In this document: positions 42,690-52,722 of the stretch, in pieces | Numbering within the stretch: position 1 is the stretch's first letter | Layout: the number at the start of each line of letters is the position of its first letter | From: Paractinoplanes aksuensis | GTDB taxonomy: Bacteria > Actinomycetota > Actinomycetes > Mycobacteriales > Micromonosporaceae | DNA length: 64,000 bases | Assembly: GCF_024137025.1 (NCBI RefSeq) | Contig: NZ_JAMYJR010000031.1 | Span: 62,001-126,000, forward strand | Direction of reading: 5' to 3' | Notes under the pieces: generated by a model | Told to the model about the DNA's origin: nothing | Database searches by the model: none | Seen by the model: only the letters and a program-made list of their open reading frames with translations | Program-made: the position numbers and the translations under genes

Positions 42690-44333
42690 TCAGGCCATCT
42701 CTTCGAAGGACTGGGTCAAGCGGGCCTGGCGGTCGAGGGTGTGCAGCAGGTGGCCGCGCCACTCGTCCTCCGCGCCCGGGAAGTCCTCACGCCAGTGGCA
42801 TCCGCGGGTCTCGCGGCGGGTGCGCGCGGCCGCGACCAGCACCGTGGCCACCGTCAGCAGATTCGTCGCCTCCCAGGCGGCGTTGCGCGGGGTGTCGCGC
42901 TGCTCGGCCAGGCGGGCCAGCTCTTTGGCGGTGGCCGACAGCGAGTCGGCCGAGCGCAGCACGCCCGCGCCCCGGGTCATCGTGCGTTGAAGTTCGGGGC
43001 GTACGGCGGCCGGCACGACCCAGCCCGGGCCGGGCTCGGCCGGCGCGGGGTCGGCCTGCGCGGGCAGCTCACGGGCGATGTCGTCGGCGATCCGCTTGGC
43101 GAAGACCAGCCCCTCGAGCAGGGAGTTGCTGGCCAGGCGGTTGGCGCCGTGGACACCGGTGCAGGCGACCTCGCCGCAGGCGTAGAGGCCGGGGATGCTG
43201 GTGCGACCGGCCAGATCCGTCCGCACGCCGCCGGAGGCGTAGTGGGCGGCCGGCGCGACCGGGATAAGCTCGGTCGCGGGGTCGACGCCGGCCGCGCGGG
43301 TGGACGCGACGATCGTCGGGAAGCGCTGCTCGAGGAACTCGCGGCCGAGGTGGCGGGCGTCGAGGTAGACGTGATCGGCGCCGGTCTCGAGCAGCACCCG
43401 GTGGATGCCCTTGGCCACCACGTCGCGCGGGGCCAGCTCGGCCAGCTCGTGCTGACCGACCATGAACCGGGTGCCGGACTCGTCGACCAGGTGGGCGCCC
43501 TCGCCGCGCAGCGCCTCGGAGATCAACGGCCGCTGCACCGAGTTGACGCTCGCGGTGACGAACGAGGTGGGGTGGAACTGCACGAACTCGACGTCGCTGA
43601 CCAGCGCGCCGGCCCGCAGCGCGAGAGCCACACCGTCGCCCGTGGAGACCGAGGGGTTGGTGGTGGAGGAGTAGATCTGGCCCATGCCCCCGGTGGCCAG
43701 CACGACCGCGCGGGCCAGGATGGCGCCGACGCCGTCTTCCGATCCCTCGCCCAGCACGTGCAGGGTGATGCCGCAGGCCCGGCCGTCGGGGGCGCGCAGC
43801 AGGTCGAGCACGAGCGCGTGTTCGACCAGCCGGATCCACGGGTCGCGGTGGACCGCCTCGTGCAGAGCGCGCTGCACCTCGGCCCCGGTCGCGTCGCCGC
43901 CCGCGTGCACGATGCGGTCGGCGCGGTGGCCGCCCTCGCGGGTGAGCATCAGGGACCCGTCGGCGTGGCGGTCGAACGAGGCCCCGAGACGGATCAATTC
44001 CCGTACGCGGGCCGGCCCTTCCTCGACGAGCACGCGTACCGCCGCCGGATCGCACAGCCCGACCCCGGCGATCTCGGTGTCGTTGGCGTGGGCGGCCGGG
44101 GTGTCGAGCGGGTCGAGCACCGCGGCGATGCCGCCCTGGGCCCACCGGGTCGAGCCGTCGTCGATGTTGACCTTGGTGACGACGGTGACGTGCAGACCCT
44201 GCTCGCGCAGGTGCAGCGCGGCGGTCAGGCCGGCCACGCCGGAACCCACGACCAGCACGTCGGTGGTCTCGTTCCAGCCCGGGTCGGCCGCGGCGAGCCG
44301 ACAAGGCAGTTCCGGAAGGTCGGCGACAAACAT
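42690..44333 (-). CDS. nadB: L-aspartate oxidase
   Basis: About 547 residues, flavoprotein that oxidises aspartate to iminoaspartate for NAD synthesis. FAD site VLVVGSGVAGLTAALHL near the N-terminus, STRWAQGGIAAVL, the HxxGGDATGAEVQRAL region and ASGGVRTDLAGRTSIPGLYACGEVACTGVHGANRLASNSLLEGLVF. ATG at 44333 (MFVADLPELPC) is taken; a GTG at 44393, 2 bp after the upstream stop, would add 20 residues. Immediately upstream of nadC. Confidence 0.95.
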   Translation of the reverse strand: MFVADLPELPCRLAAADPGWNETTDVLVVGSGVAGLTAALHLREQGLHVTVVTKVNIDDGSTRWAQGGIAAVLDPLDTPAAHANDTEIAGVGLCDPAAVRVLVEEGPARVRELIRLGASFDRHADGSLMLTREGGHRADRIVHAGGDATGAEVQRALHEAVHRDPWIRLVEHALVLDLLRAPDGRACGITLHVLGEGSEDGVGAILARAVVLATGGMGQIYSSTTNPSVSTGDGVALALRAGALVSDVEFVQFHPTSFVTASVNSVQRPLISEALRGEGAHLVDESGTRFMVGQHELAELAPRDVVAKGIHRVLLETGADHVYLDARHLGREFLEQRFPTIVASTRAAGVDPATELIPVAPAAHYASGGVRTDLAGRTSIPGLYACGEVACTGVHGANRLASNSLLEGLVFAKRIADDIARELPAQADPAPAEPGPGWVVPAAVRPELQRTMTRGAGVLRSADSLSATAKELARLAEQRDTPRNAAWEATNLLTVATVLVAAARTRRETRGCHWREDFPGAEDEWRGHLLHTLDRQARLTQSFEEMA

Positions 44334-44395
44334 CCGCTCAGTACACTCCGCGGGTACGACAGTTCGGCGCCGGGGTCGGACATTCGTGGTCACCG

Positions 44396-45301
44396 TTACT
44401 TGTACTGCACCGGCAGGCTCTTGATGCCCTTGCCCTTGAGCGACGACGTGAGTTCCACACCGTCGAGCCACATGTAGCAACGCACGCCCCGATCGCCCAG
44501 GGCCCACACGTCGGCGCCGCCCGGCAGGGACACCACGCCCGTGCGGTATTGCAGGTCGTCGTCCTTGGGCACGCCGACGTAATCCGCGATCAGGGCCCGG
44601 CAGCCGTCGTGGAACTTGGCCCAGGTGGCGTCGTCCTTCGGGTAGTTGAGGTCCTTGGCGAACCAGACCCCGGTGAACTCGCCGTTGTGCTTGGCCGAGC
44701 AGCTCACGGCGGGCATGGTGGCGATCGCTCCGTTGCCGTCGAGTTGAATGGCATAGCAGGTGAGCTGCACGTCGGAGGGGCCGCCGGCGAGCACGTTGCG
44801 CAGGCTGCCCTCGCGCTGGACCAGCCCGCCGTCGTCCTCGACCGAGTTGAGCTCGAGCACCTCGCAGCGGTACCAGCGGGCGCCCCCGCTCCAGGCGGCC
44901 TCGGTCGGGCGGGTCACGCCGATCCACAGCCGGGCGTTGCGCCAGGGACCGCCGGCGAAGGTGGTCGTCTTCTGGTCGCAGACCGAGTACGCGGCCTTGG
45001 CCCCGGCCGACCCGTCGGCGGGCGGGACGTCGGCGTCGGCCGCGGGCGATTCGTACGTGCCGACGTACACGGTCTCGGTCCGGTGCTTGGCCGCGCAGTC
45101 GACCTCTTCGTAGGTGCCGCGCGGGCCGACCGGGCTGAAGTTGGCGTTGTGGCAGGCCCCGGTGTTCGGCTCGAAACCGGACGCGGCGGCCATCGCGCTC
45201 CAGCCGTTGGTCAGGTCGCCGTCGACGCCGCCCGGCTTGGCGCAACCCGCCGCGAGCAGCACCGAACCCAGGACAGCCACGATCCCGAGCCGGTGTCGCA
45301 T
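44396..45301 (-). CDS. Septum-formation-family lipoprotein
   Basis: 301 residues. Lipoprotein signal with lipobox LLAAGC (Cys about 20). The mature part has two related Cys-containing halves (ACHNANF... VDCAAKHRTETVYVG and TCYAIQ... VSCSAKHNGEFTGVW), the pattern of the septum-formation domain found in actinobacterial surface proteins. The pairs C...D/S-C-x-x-K-H are repeated, suggesting internal duplication. Upstream of nadB by 2-60 bp depending on the nadB start. Role in division is only by family name. Confidence 0.82.
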   Translation of the reverse strand: MRHRLGIVAVLGSVLLAAGCAKPGGVDGDLTNGWSAMAAASGFEPNTGACHNANFSPVGPRGTYEEVDCAAKHRTETVYVGTYESPAADADVPPADGSAGAKAAYSVCDQKTTTFAGGPWRNARLWIGVTRPTEAAWSGGARWYRCEVLELNSVEDDGGLVQREGSLRNVLAGGPSDVQLTCYAIQLDGNGAIATMPAVSCSAKHNGEFTGVWFAKDLNYPKDDATWAKFHDGCRALIADYVGVPKDDDLQYRTGVVSLPGGADVWALGDRGVRCYMWLDGVELTSSLKGKGIKSLPVQYK

Positions 45302-45374
45302 GAATCTACGCCTTCCCTACGCCGCCTATGTCCGGTTTCTAAGCATATGGCGATCGAAACCGGATCGGCGGCGT

Positions 45375-45800
45375 TCAGGGAATCGCCACCCCGGGAGAGG
45401 TCAGCAGATCGCCGGGCATGCCCTCGGCGGCCGCGGCCGGGTCGGCCCCCAACTCGATGATCTTGTTGGTGGCGTCGACATGCACGATCCGCGGCTGGTA
45501 GGCACGGGCCTCGGCGTCGTCCAATTGGGCGTACGAAATAAGAATGACCAGGTCACCCGGGTGCACGAGATGGGCGGCGGCGCCGTTGATGCCGATCACG
45601 CCGCTGCCCCGCACCCCGGGAATCACGTAGGTCTCGAGGCGGGCCCCGTTGGTCACGTCGACGATCGCGACCTGCTCGCCGGGCAGCAGATCGGCCGCCT
45701 CGAGCAGGTCGAGGTCGATCGTCACCGACCCGACGTAGTGCAGGTCGGCCTGGGTCACGGTGGCCCGGTGGATCTTGGACTTGAGCATCGTGCGGACCAT
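45375..45800 (-). CDS. panD: Aspartate 1-decarboxylase proenzyme
   Basis: 141 residues. Makes beta-alanine for pantothenate. The self-cleavage site Gly24-Ser25 (YVGSVT) fits exactly when the ATG at 45800 (MVRTML) is used; Ser25 becomes the pyruvoyl group. Its start overlaps the last base of the panC stop. With panC and coaX it supplies CoA. Confidence 0.97.
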   Translation of the reverse strand: MVRTMLKSKIHRATVTQADLHYVGSVTIDLDLLEAADLLPGEQVAIVDVTNGARLETYVIPGVRGSGVIGINGAAAHLVHPGDLVILISYAQLDDAEARAYQPRIVHVDATNKIIELGADPAAAAEGMPGDLLTSPGVAIP

Positions 45801-46624
45801 CAGGCGACCTCGTCCAGGGTCAGGGCGACATTGTCGATCAGGCGGGTCGCGCCGACCCGGGCCGCCACCAGCAGCCGGGCCGGACCGGGCTGGGGAACGC
45901 CGAGATCGGCGCCGGTGAGCGCCAGGTAGTCGACCCGCACCCCGGGCTCGTCAGCCAGGATCTTGCGGGCGGCGGTCAGCGCGGCCTCGGCCTCGGTGTG
46001 GGTCGCGCCCTCGCGCAGCGCCCGGCTCAGCGCCAGGGCGGACTGCCGCTCGGCCGGCGACAGGTAGCGGTTCCGGCTCGACAGGGCCAGGCCGTCCGGT
46101 TCGCGGACGGTCGGCACGCCGACGATCTCGACGCCGAGCTCGAGATCGGCGGCCAACCGGCGGATCAACGCGAGCTGCTGGAAGTCCTTCTCGCCGAAGA
46201 AGGCCAGGTCGGCCCGGGTGAGCATGAGCAGCTTCTGGACGACCGTGAGCATGCCCGCGAAGTGGCCGGGGCGGCTCGCGCCCTCGAGGATCTCGCCCAG
46301 CGGGCCCGCGTTCATCGTGATCGACGGGACGCCGCCCGGGTAGACCTCGTCGCGGCTCGGCGCGAAGACCACGTCGACGCCCTCGGCCCGGCACGCCTCG
46401 AGGTCGGCCTCCAGCGTGCGCGGGTATTTGTCGAAGTCCTCGGCCGGGCCGAACTGCAGCGGGTTCACGAAGATCGTGACGACCACCTCGTCGGCCCGGG
46501 CGCGGGCCTCGCGCATGAGCTGCCGGTGCCCGTCGTGCAGGGCGCCCATGGTCATCACGACAGCCCGGATCGGCTTCGGCGTGAGCGCGGCCAGTTCGGC
46601 GCGCGTGTGGATCACGTACGTCAT
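45800..46624 (-). CDS. panC: Pantothenate synthetase
   Basis: 274 residues. Joins pantoate and beta-alanine using [15 protein letters not shown] (HIGH-like, about 29-40), [28 protein letters not shown] and [13 protein letters not shown] (KMSKS-like) are diagnostic. ATG at 46624 overlaps the upstream DUF2520 stop (ATGA). Operon order DUF2520-panC-panD is the same as in mycobacteria. Confidence 0.97.
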   Translation of the reverse strand: MTYVIHTRAELAALTPKPIRAVVMTMGALHDGHRQLMREARARADEVVVTIFVNPLQFGPAEDFDKYPRTLEADLEACRAEGVDVVFAPSRDEVYPGGVPSITMNAGPLGEILEGASRPGHFAGMLTVVQKLLMLTRADLAFFGEKDFQQLALIRRLAADLELGVEIVGVPTVREPDGLALSSRNRYLSPAERQSALALSRALREGATHTEAEAALTAARKILADEPGVRVDYLALTGADLGVPQPGPARLLVAARVGATRLIDNVALTLDEVA

Positions 46625-47478
46625 GACGGGCTCCCCACCGCGGCCCGGGACAGGACGTCGAGCAGCAGGGCGGCGTCCTGCGGGCGCAGGCGCCCGGAGG
46701 CGATGGCGCGGTCGGCCGTCCGGCGGGCCAGAGCCAGGTACGCGGGCACAGCCTCGGCCGGCATGCGGTCGAGATGCTTGCCGACGGTGCCGGCGTCGCC
46801 CCGCGAGACCGGGCCGGTCAGCGCGGCGTCGCCCAGCCGCAGCGCATTGTCGAGCGCGGCGTGCAGCAGCGGCGAGAGTACGCGGGACGGCTCGGCGATA
46901 CCGGCCGCGCGCAGCACGTCGGCGGCCTCGTTGACCAGCGTGACCAGGTGATTCGCGCCGTGGGCGAGGGCCGCGTGGTAGAGCGGGCGGGCGTCCTCGG
47001 CGACCCACTCGGGGATGCCGCCGAGGTCGGCGACCAGGCGGGCGGCGAAGGCGCGGTCGGTCGCGGTGACGCCCCAGGCGATGCCGGGCAGGCGTTCCAA
47101 GTCGGTCCCGGTGCCGGTGAAGGTCATCGCGGGGTGCAGGGCCAGACCGGGCAGATCGCCCAGCACGGCCAGGCCGTGGGCGCCGGAGGTGTGGGCGACG
47201 ATCTGGCCCGGACGCAGCGCGCCGGTGGTGGCCAGGCCGGAGACCACGGCGGCCAGGGCGTCGTCGGGCACGGAGAGAAGCAGGAGGTCGTCGGCGGCGC
47301 GGGCGACCTCGTCGGCCGGGAGGATCGCGGCGCCGGGGAGCAGGCGGGCGGCTCGGTCGCGCGAGGCCGCGGAAACGGCGGCGGTGGCGACCACGCGGTG
47401 GCCCGCGGCGGTGAGGGCAGCGCCGAGAACGGCGCCTACACGGCCCGCACCGACGATACCGACAGTCAATGCGCTCAT
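46621..47478 (-). CDS. Rossmann/DUF2520 protein upstream of panC
   Basis: 285 residues. N-terminal NAD(P)-binding fold ([22 protein letters not shown]) and a C-terminal helical DUF2520 domain ([47 protein letters not shown]). The layout is that of ketopantoate reductase and pyrroline-5-carboxylate reductase relatives. It is translationally coupled to panC in this and related genomes, so a role in ketopantoate reduction or coenzyme supply is possible but not proved. No canonical panE is seen in the window. Confidence 0.85.
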   Translation of the reverse strand: MSALTVGIVGAGRVGAVLGAALTAAGHRVVATAAVSAASRDRAARLLPGAAILPADEVARAADDLLLLSVPDDALAAVVSGLATTGALRPGQIVAHTSGAHGLAVLGDLPGLALHPAMTFTGTGTDLERLPGIAWGVTATDRAFAARLVADLGGIPEWVAEDARPLYHAALAHGANHLVTLVNEAADVLRAAGIAEPSRVLSPLLHAALDNALRLGDAALTGPVSRGDAGTVGKHLDRMPAEAVPAYLALARRTADRAIASGRLRPQDAALLLDVLSRAAVGSPS

Positions 47479-47597
47479 ATCAGGATCCAGTCCTCAAGAA
47501 GGGGTACCGGTCGAGGGCAAGTATGCGCCGCCGTAACACTCCGGTGACAAGACCGTGTGAACAAGACCATCACCGCCGAGCGCCTAGGGTGGCTGGT

Positions 47598-48566
47598 GTG
47601 AAAGCTGGGTGGCGGGCGGCGATGAAGGCCGGGCTCTATGGGCCGGGTGGCTTCTTCGTGCGGGCCGACCAGGGGCCGGGCGATCACTTTCGGACCAGCG
47701 TGCACGCTTCGCCGTTGTTCGCCGGGGCGCTGCTGCGGCTGATCGACCGAGTTGATGCGGCCCTCGGGCGGCCCAAGGTGTTCGACCTGGTCGATGTGGG
47801 TGCGGGGCGGGGCGAGCTGGTCGCGACGCTGCGGCCTCTGCTGCCGGAGCGGGTTCGGGTCACCGCGGTCGAGGTCGCGTCCCGCCCGGCCGGGCTGCCG
47901 GATGGCATCGACTGGCGGCCTGAGGTGCCGGACGGGATCGTCGGGCTGCTGATCGCCACCGAGTGGCTCGACAACGTGCCGCTCGACGTGGTGGATCTGG
48001 ATGATGCCGGGCTGCTCCGGAAGGTGCTGGTCGAGCCGTCGACCGGGGTGGAATCGCTGGGTGGGCTGGTCGATCCGGCCGACCTGTTCTGGTTGAAGCG
48101 GTGGTGGCCCGAGGCGGGGCGGGCCGAGATCGGGTGGCCGCGCGATGCCGCGTGGGCCGATGCCGTGGGGCAGGTGCGGCGCGGGTGCGCGCTGGCGATC
48201 GACTACGGGCATCGACGCGACGAGCGACCGGCGCTGGGGACGCTGACCGGGTTCCGAGGCGGTCGGCAGGTGGCGCCGGTGCCGGACGGGTCGTGTGACG
48301 TGACGGCGCATGTCGCGATCGACGCCGTGGCGGGGGCGGCCGGGGCGCCGTACGAGCTGGTTCGTCAGCGGGAGGCGCTGCGAGCGCTCGGTGTCGAGGG
48401 TGGGCGGCCGCCGCTCGATCTGGCCCGCAGCGACCCCGCCGGATACGTGCGTGCGCTGGCCGCGGCCGGCGCCGAGGCCGAACTGATCGAACCGGCCGGG
48501 CTCGGTGGTCACTGGTGGCTGCTGCACAGCATCGGACTGGGCGAGCGTGGGAGCATGCTGTCGTGA
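47598..48566 (+). CDS. MidA-type SAM-dependent methyltransferase
   Basis: 322 residues. N-terminal substrate-like region [32 protein letters not shown], then a class I methyltransferase core with [14 protein letters not shown] and the [11 protein letters not shown] segment equivalent to the NELLDALP motif of MidA/NDUFAF7. The mitochondrial member methylates an Arg of complex I subunit NDUFS2. Here the gene overlaps a NuoD (NDUFS2 homologue) gene by 4 bp, which supports that role. GTG at 47598; GTG 47589 would add three residues. Confidence 0.85.
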   Translation: MKAGWRAAMKAGLYGPGGFFVRADQGPGDHFRTSVHASPLFAGALLRLIDRVDAALGRPKVFDLVDVGAGRGELVATLRPLLPERVRVTAVEVASRPAGLPDGIDWRPEVPDGIVGLLIATEWLDNVPLDVVDLDDAGLLRKVLVEPSTGVESLGGLVDPADLFWLKRWWPEAGRAEIGWPRDAAWADAVGQVRRGCALAIDYGHRRDERPALGTLTGFRGGRQVAPVPDGSCDVTAHVAIDAVAGAAGAPYELVRQREALRALGVEGGRPPLDLARSDPAGYVRALAAAGAEAELIEPAGLGGHWWLLHSIGLGERGSMLS

Positions 48567-49708
48567 CGGATGCCCTGCGCGAGATGACGGTCGGGACCGG
48601 CGCGGGTCTCGAGACCGCCGACATGGTGCTCAACATCGGCCCCCAGCACCCCTCGACGCACGGCGTGCTGCGACTCAAGCTCACACTCGACGGCGAACGG
48701 GTGGTCAGCTGCGAGCCGATCGTCGGCTACATGCACCGCGGCGCCGAGAAGCTGTTCGAGGTGCGCGACTACCGGCAGATCCTCATGCTGGCCAACCGGC
48801 ATGACTGGCTGTCCGCGTTCTCCAACGAGCTCGGGGTCGCGCTCGCCGTCGAACGGCTGATGGGCATCGAGGTGCCCGTGCGCGCGACCTGGCTGCGGAT
48901 GGTGCTGGCCGAGCTCAACCGGGTGCTCAACCACCTGATGTTCCTGGGCTCCTATCCGCTCGAGATCGGCGCGATCACGCCGATGTTCTATGCGTTCCGC
49001 GAGCGCGAGACCCTGCAGGCCGTGATGGAAGAGGTCTCCGGCGGCCGCATGCACTACATGTTCAACCGGGTCGGCGGGCTCAAGGAAGAAGTGCCGGCCG
49101 GGTGGACGGGACGGGCCCGCGAGGCGATCCGGACCGTCCGCACGCGACTGCCCGACCTGGACAACCTGATCCGGCGCAACGAGATCTTCCTGGCCCGTAC
49201 GGTCGGGATCGGGGTGCTGACGGCCGAGCAGGCGGCCGCGTTCGGGGCGTCGGGGCCGGTCGCGCGGGCCAGCGGACTCGACTTCGACCTGCGGCGGGAC
49301 GAGCCCTATCTGGCGTACGACGAACTGGACGTGCCCGTGGTGACCCGGAGCGCCGGGGATTGCCACTCGCGGTTCGAGGTGCTGCTGGAACAGACATTTG
49401 TCTCGCTCGACCTGGCCGAGGAATGCCTGGCCCGGGTCGACCAGCTCTCCGGGCCGGTCAACGTGCGGCTGCCCAAGGTGGTCAAGGCGCCCGAGGGGCA
49501 CACGTACGCCTGGACGGAGAACCCGCTCGGTATCAACGGCTACTACCTGGTGTCGCGGGGCGAGAAGACGCCGTGGCGGATGAAGCTGCGGACGGCGTCC
49601 TACGCCAATGTGCAGGCGCTGGCGACGCTCATCCCGGGCTGCCTGGTGCCCGACCTGATCGCCATCCTGGGATCGATGTTCTTCGTGGTCGGCGACATCG
49701 ACAAATAG
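48563..49708 (+). CDS. nuoD: Stand-alone NADH-quinone oxidoreductase subunit D (NuoD paralogue)
   Basis: 381 residues, 49-kDa-type complex I subunit. [16 protein letters not shown] (about 24-39) lines the quinone site; [10 protein letters not shown] follows (His58, Arg59), and the C-terminal [13 protein letters not shown] is family-typical. Arg59 aligns with Arg85 of mature bovine NDUFS2. It is not accompanied by other nuo genes, so it is an extra copy or belongs to a dispersed complex. GTG at 48563 overlaps the methyltransferase stop. Similar orphan nuoD2 genes are known in Streptomyces. Confidence 0.93.
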   Translation: MTDALREMTVGTGAGLETADMVLNIGPQHPSTHGVLRLKLTLDGERVVSCEPIVGYMHRGAEKLFEVRDYRQILMLANRHDWLSAFSNELGVALAVERLMGIEVPVRATWLRMVLAELNRVLNHLMFLGSYPLEIGAITPMFYAFRERETLQAVMEEVSGGRMHYMFNRVGGLKEEVPAGWTGRAREAIRTVRTRLPDLDNLIRRNEIFLARTVGIGVLTAEQAAAFGASGPVARASGLDFDLRRDEPYLAYDELDVPVVTRSAGDCHSRFEVLLEQTFVSLDLAEECLARVDQLSGPVNVRLPKVVKAPEGHTYAWTENPLGINGYYLVSRGEKTPWRMKLRTASYANVQALATLIPGCLVPDLIAILGSMFFVVGDIDK

Positions 49709-49753
49709 AGCGCGCCGGCTCGGCCGCACGTGGCGGGCGAGATCCTTTCGCGC

Positions 49754-51505
49754 CTAGTGGCGGCCGTAGCCGCCCTGGTCGGGGGTGTAGCCGCCGTACT
49801 GGGCGAAGTCGCTGAGCGAGCCGACGTTCGTGTCGTTGGCCGACGGGCGGTGGCGGCGGGCCTTGTAGTTCGGGTCGCCGGTGACGGCTTCCGGCTCGTA
49901 GCCATGGCCCTCGGCGTCGCCGTAGCCGCTCTGGTCGGCGCCGTAGCGCGGGGCGCCGTAGCCGTTGTACTCGTCGGAGTCGAAGTCGTCGTTCGACGTG
50001 CCGTACGTGTTGGCGGCGCCGTACGTGTTGCCGCCGGGCGGGGCGCCGTAGACCCCGGTGGCCTGACCGGCGTAGCCGTTGCTGGCGCCGAAGTCGTCGG
50101 CCAGCGATTCCGGCTGGCCGCCGAGATTGCCGGGGGCGGGCGGGCGTACGGCGGCTGAGGCGCGCGGCGGGGCCGGCGGGGGCACCGAGGCGGCGCCGCG
50201 CTGGCGGGGAACCTGCGGCGGCGGCGGAACCGCGGCCGCGGCGGCGGGACGGCCACCGGTCGAGGTGCCGGGTTCACGGCCGGGCGGGCCGATCTTGCGA
50301 CCGCCGGTGGTCATGCCGGGGCCGGTGCGGGCCGGGGGACGGACAGCGGCCGACGCGGCCGGGACGCCGGCTCGGCCACCTTGAGGAACGGGCGGACGAG
50401 CGGACCCCATGGGCGGCGGACCAGCGGGACCCACAGGTGGAGCGACCGCACCCATCGGCGGCGGAGCTGGGGATCCCATGGGCGGTGCCGCGGCGGAGCC
50501 CATCGGCGGGCGGCCGGCGGAACCCATCGGCGGCGGAGCGGCAGAGCCCATCGGCGGGCGGCCGGCGGGGTGCATGGGCGGCGGTCCCGCGGGCTGCCTC
50601 GGGAAGTCGCCGTCCGGGCCCGCGAAACCAGGTTCGCCCTGGAAGTCGTGCTCGCCGGGGTAGCCGGACTGGTCCTGGTAGCCGGGATCGCCTTGGTAAT
50701 CGGGCTGGTCCTGGTAGTGGGACTGAGCCGGGTAACCGGGATCGCCCTGGTAGTCGGAATCGCCCTGGTAGCCGGGGTCGCCCTGGTAGTCGGGCTGGTC
50801 CGGGTAGTCGGATGAGCCCTGGTAGTCGGCGCCGTGGGCGAAGTTCGCCCGGCCCGGGAAGCCGGCCGGGCTCGCGAACGGGTCGTCCTCCGGGTTGATC
50901 GGCGGGGCGTCGGCGAAGAAGCCGGCCTCGTCGTCGTCGCCCGGCGGCGGAGGCGGCGCGACAACGCCCGAGGCCCGCTGCGTACCCCCGCCATGCAGAT
51001 TCCCTGCGGGCGGGCCGCCATGAAGGTTCCCAGCCGGAGCGCCGCCGTGAAGGCCGCCAACGGGGGCGCCGCCTTGGAAGCCGCTGGCCGGGGCGCCGCC
51101 TTGGAAGCCGCTGGCCGGGGCGCCGCCGTTGAAGTTGCCTGGGGCGGCACCGTTGAAGTTGCCTGGGGCGGCACCGTGGACGGTGCCGACCGGGCCCGGG
51201 GCCGACATGACCCCGGCCGCGTTGCCCGCGCCGAACTCGGCTCGCAGTTCGCGGCGTAGCTGCGCGACCTGGTCGGCCACAGTGTCCTCGACGTCCATGC
51301 GGCCGAGCACCGGGTCGCTGCGCACCAGGGCGGACGCGCCGACCGCGACCACGGCAATGGCGATGACCAGCACGGCGAACCGCACGGTGTTGGAGCTCGA
51401 GCCGAGCAGCACGATGGCCGCGGCCAACGGGGCGAGCAGAACACCCGCCCAATTGAGGCCGCGGAGCAGTCGTGCGTTACCCGCCACGGAGTCCTGTTCC
51501 GGCAT
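49754..51505 (-). CDS. Repeat-rich Pro/Gly membrane protein
   Basis: About 583 residues. Two N-terminal transmembrane helices (about 15-35 and 42-62), a short charged helix, then almost only low-complexity sequence. Repeats include GGAPASGFQ and APGNFNG (residues about 110-150), a run of YQGDPGYQGD-like units (about 210-280), and PPMGSA units (about 315-380). The C-terminus is Tyr/Gly rich. DNA repeats of 18-27 bp underlie these and cause slippage-prone tracts. A cytoplasmic or surface scaffold tethered in the membrane is possible. ATG 51505 (MPEQDSVAGN) is preferred over an upstream start at 51553. Confidence 0.7.
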   Translation of the reverse strand: MPEQDSVAGNARLLRGLNWAGVLLAPLAAAIVLLGSSSNTVRFAVLVIAIAVVAVGASALVRSDPVLGRMDVEDTVADQVAQLRRELRAEFGAGNAAGVMSAPGPVGTVHGAAPGNFNGAAPGNFNGGAPASGFQGGAPASGFQGGAPVGGLHGGAPAGNLHGGPPAGNLHGGGTQRASGVVAPPPPPGDDDEAGFFADAPPINPEDDPFASPAGFPGRANFAHGADYQGSSDYPDQPDYQGDPGYQGDSDYQGDPGYPAQSHYQDQPDYQGDPGYQDQSGYPGEHDFQGEPGFAGPDGDFPRQPAGPPPMHPAGRPPMGSAAPPPMGSAGRPPMGSAAAPPMGSPAPPPMGAVAPPVGPAGPPPMGSARPPVPQGGRAGVPAASAAVRPPARTGPGMTTGGRKIGPPGREPGTSTGGRPAAAAAVPPPPQVPRQRGAASVPPPAPPRASAAVRPPAPGNLGGQPESLADDFGASNGYAGQATGVYGAPPGGNTYGAANTYGTSNDDFDSDEYNGYGAPRYGADQSGYGDAEGHGYEPEAVTGDPNYKARRHRPSANDTNVGSLSDFAQYGGYTPDQGGYGRH

Positions 51506-51598
51506 GGCCGCCGATATTACCCAGACTCCCCGATCGAGCAACTGTTCGAGCACCGGGCTTCAGATGGCCTGAAACCCGGCGATCTCGGACAATTACCC

Positions 51599-52597
51599 TC
51601 AGCTGCCGGCCAGCGCGGGGTCGGAGCTGAACACCAGGCCGACGCTGACCGTGCCTGTCTTGAGAGCGGTCAGCGTGAGCGGGCCACCCGCGTCCAGGCT
51701 GCTGAACTTGCCGGCCTTGAAGTCGTACGTCTCGACCAGACCCTGCTGGCACTTCGGGCGCTGCGGGCACTCGGCCGGGCCACCCAGGACGGTCTCGGCG
51801 CCGGAACACTTCGCGGCCAGGTCGGACAGTGTTTTCAGACCGTTCTTGTCGGCGAACGCTGTGGTCACCGCGAACGCGTTCTGGTCTTGCGCCGCGGACG
51901 GCTTGCCGAAGACCAGGCCACGCTTCTCACCGAGGGCGGTGAGGTTGGTGATAGTGGTCTGCAACTCGGGCGAGGACGGGTCTTTGGCGTTCTTGCCCTC
52001 GACCTTGCCCGCGAGGAACGTGGCCAGGGTCGCCGCGTACTCGGGGACGACGTCGAGGTCGCCCTTCTCGAGAGCTGGTTCGTACAGCTCACGGTTGCCG
52101 ATCGTCTGCACCTTGACCGTGTAACCGGCCGCCGTCGCGACCACGCCGTAGAGCTGGGCCAGGGTGGCGCTCTCGGGGAAGTCGGCGGCGCCGATGGTCA
52201 GGTTGCCGCCGGGGCCCTTGGCCAGACCGGCCGTCAAACTGTTCGCAGTTGCGAACTCTTCGGCGGCCGCCTTGGACGACTTGCGGTCGACCGCGACCGC
52301 CTTGTTGAGCGCGATGAGCTTCGTGGTGTCGAGCGTGGCCGACGCCTTGTCGAGCGCGGCGATGAGCTCGGGCGAGGACGCCTTCTGGTTGACCGCGGGC
52401 AGGACGTTGTCGGTGTTCTGAAGCTTCTTGTCGTCCTCGAGCACGACGAGCTTGTCGCCGGCCACGGGGGCACAGCCGGCCCCGGCCGCCGCGGAGGGCG
52501 GCGCTTCGGTGCCGGAGGAGCCGGCGTCACCGCAACCGGCGAGGGAGACGACGGCCGCCGTCGCGGTGGCGGCCATCCAGATCAGGTGTCGACGCAT
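51599..52597 (-). CDS. Quaternary-amine-type ABC substrate-binding lipoprotein, circularly permuted
   Basis: 332 residues. Lipoprotein signal with LAGC (Cys about 22). The mature part begins with the segment that normally ends glycine-betaine/choline-binding proteins (LVVLEDDKKLQNTDNVLPAVNQ..., about 50-115). It then runs through what is usually the N-terminal part (LTIGAADFPESATLAQLYG, ETIGNRELYEPALEKGDLDVVPEY) and ends at SVGLVFSSDPALAGS, where the LVVLEDD segment would normally follow. The order is thus permuted. Followed by two permeases on the same strand; the ATPase gene is divergent. Likely ligand: glycine betaine, choline or a similar osmolyte. Confidence 0.88.
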   Translation of the reverse strand: MRRHLIWMAATATAAVVSLAGCGDAGSSGTEAPPSAAAGAGCAPVAGDKLVVLEDDKKLQNTDNVLPAVNQKASSPELIAALDKASATLDTTKLIALNKAVAVDRKSSKAAAEEFATANSLTAGLAKGPGGNLTIGAADFPESATLAQLYGVVATAAGYTVKVQTIGNRELYEPALEKGDLDVVPEYAATLATFLAGKVEGKNAKDPSSPELQTTITNLTALGEKRGLVFGKPSAAQDQNAFAVTTAFADKNGLKTLSDLAAKCSGAETVLGGPAECPQRPKCQQGLVETYDFKAGKFSSLDAGGPLTLTALKTGTVSVGLVFSSDPALAGS

Positions 52598-52722
52598 AAT
52601 GCCGCCTTCTGTGTCCCGGCGCGATCAGGATGGTCGCGCCGCGTGTCCGACGGGCGGAGGAACCGCCTGCCCTGCCATCTCTACCCGCAGGGTGTGACAA
52701 CTTTCCAGCAATATGGCGTCCG

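Noticed and set aside
42690-45245. Apparent 851-residue fusion of nadB with upstream sequence
   Set aside because: The first 280 residues are the out-of-frame shadow of the septum-formation lipoprotein gene; nadB begins at 44333 or 44393.
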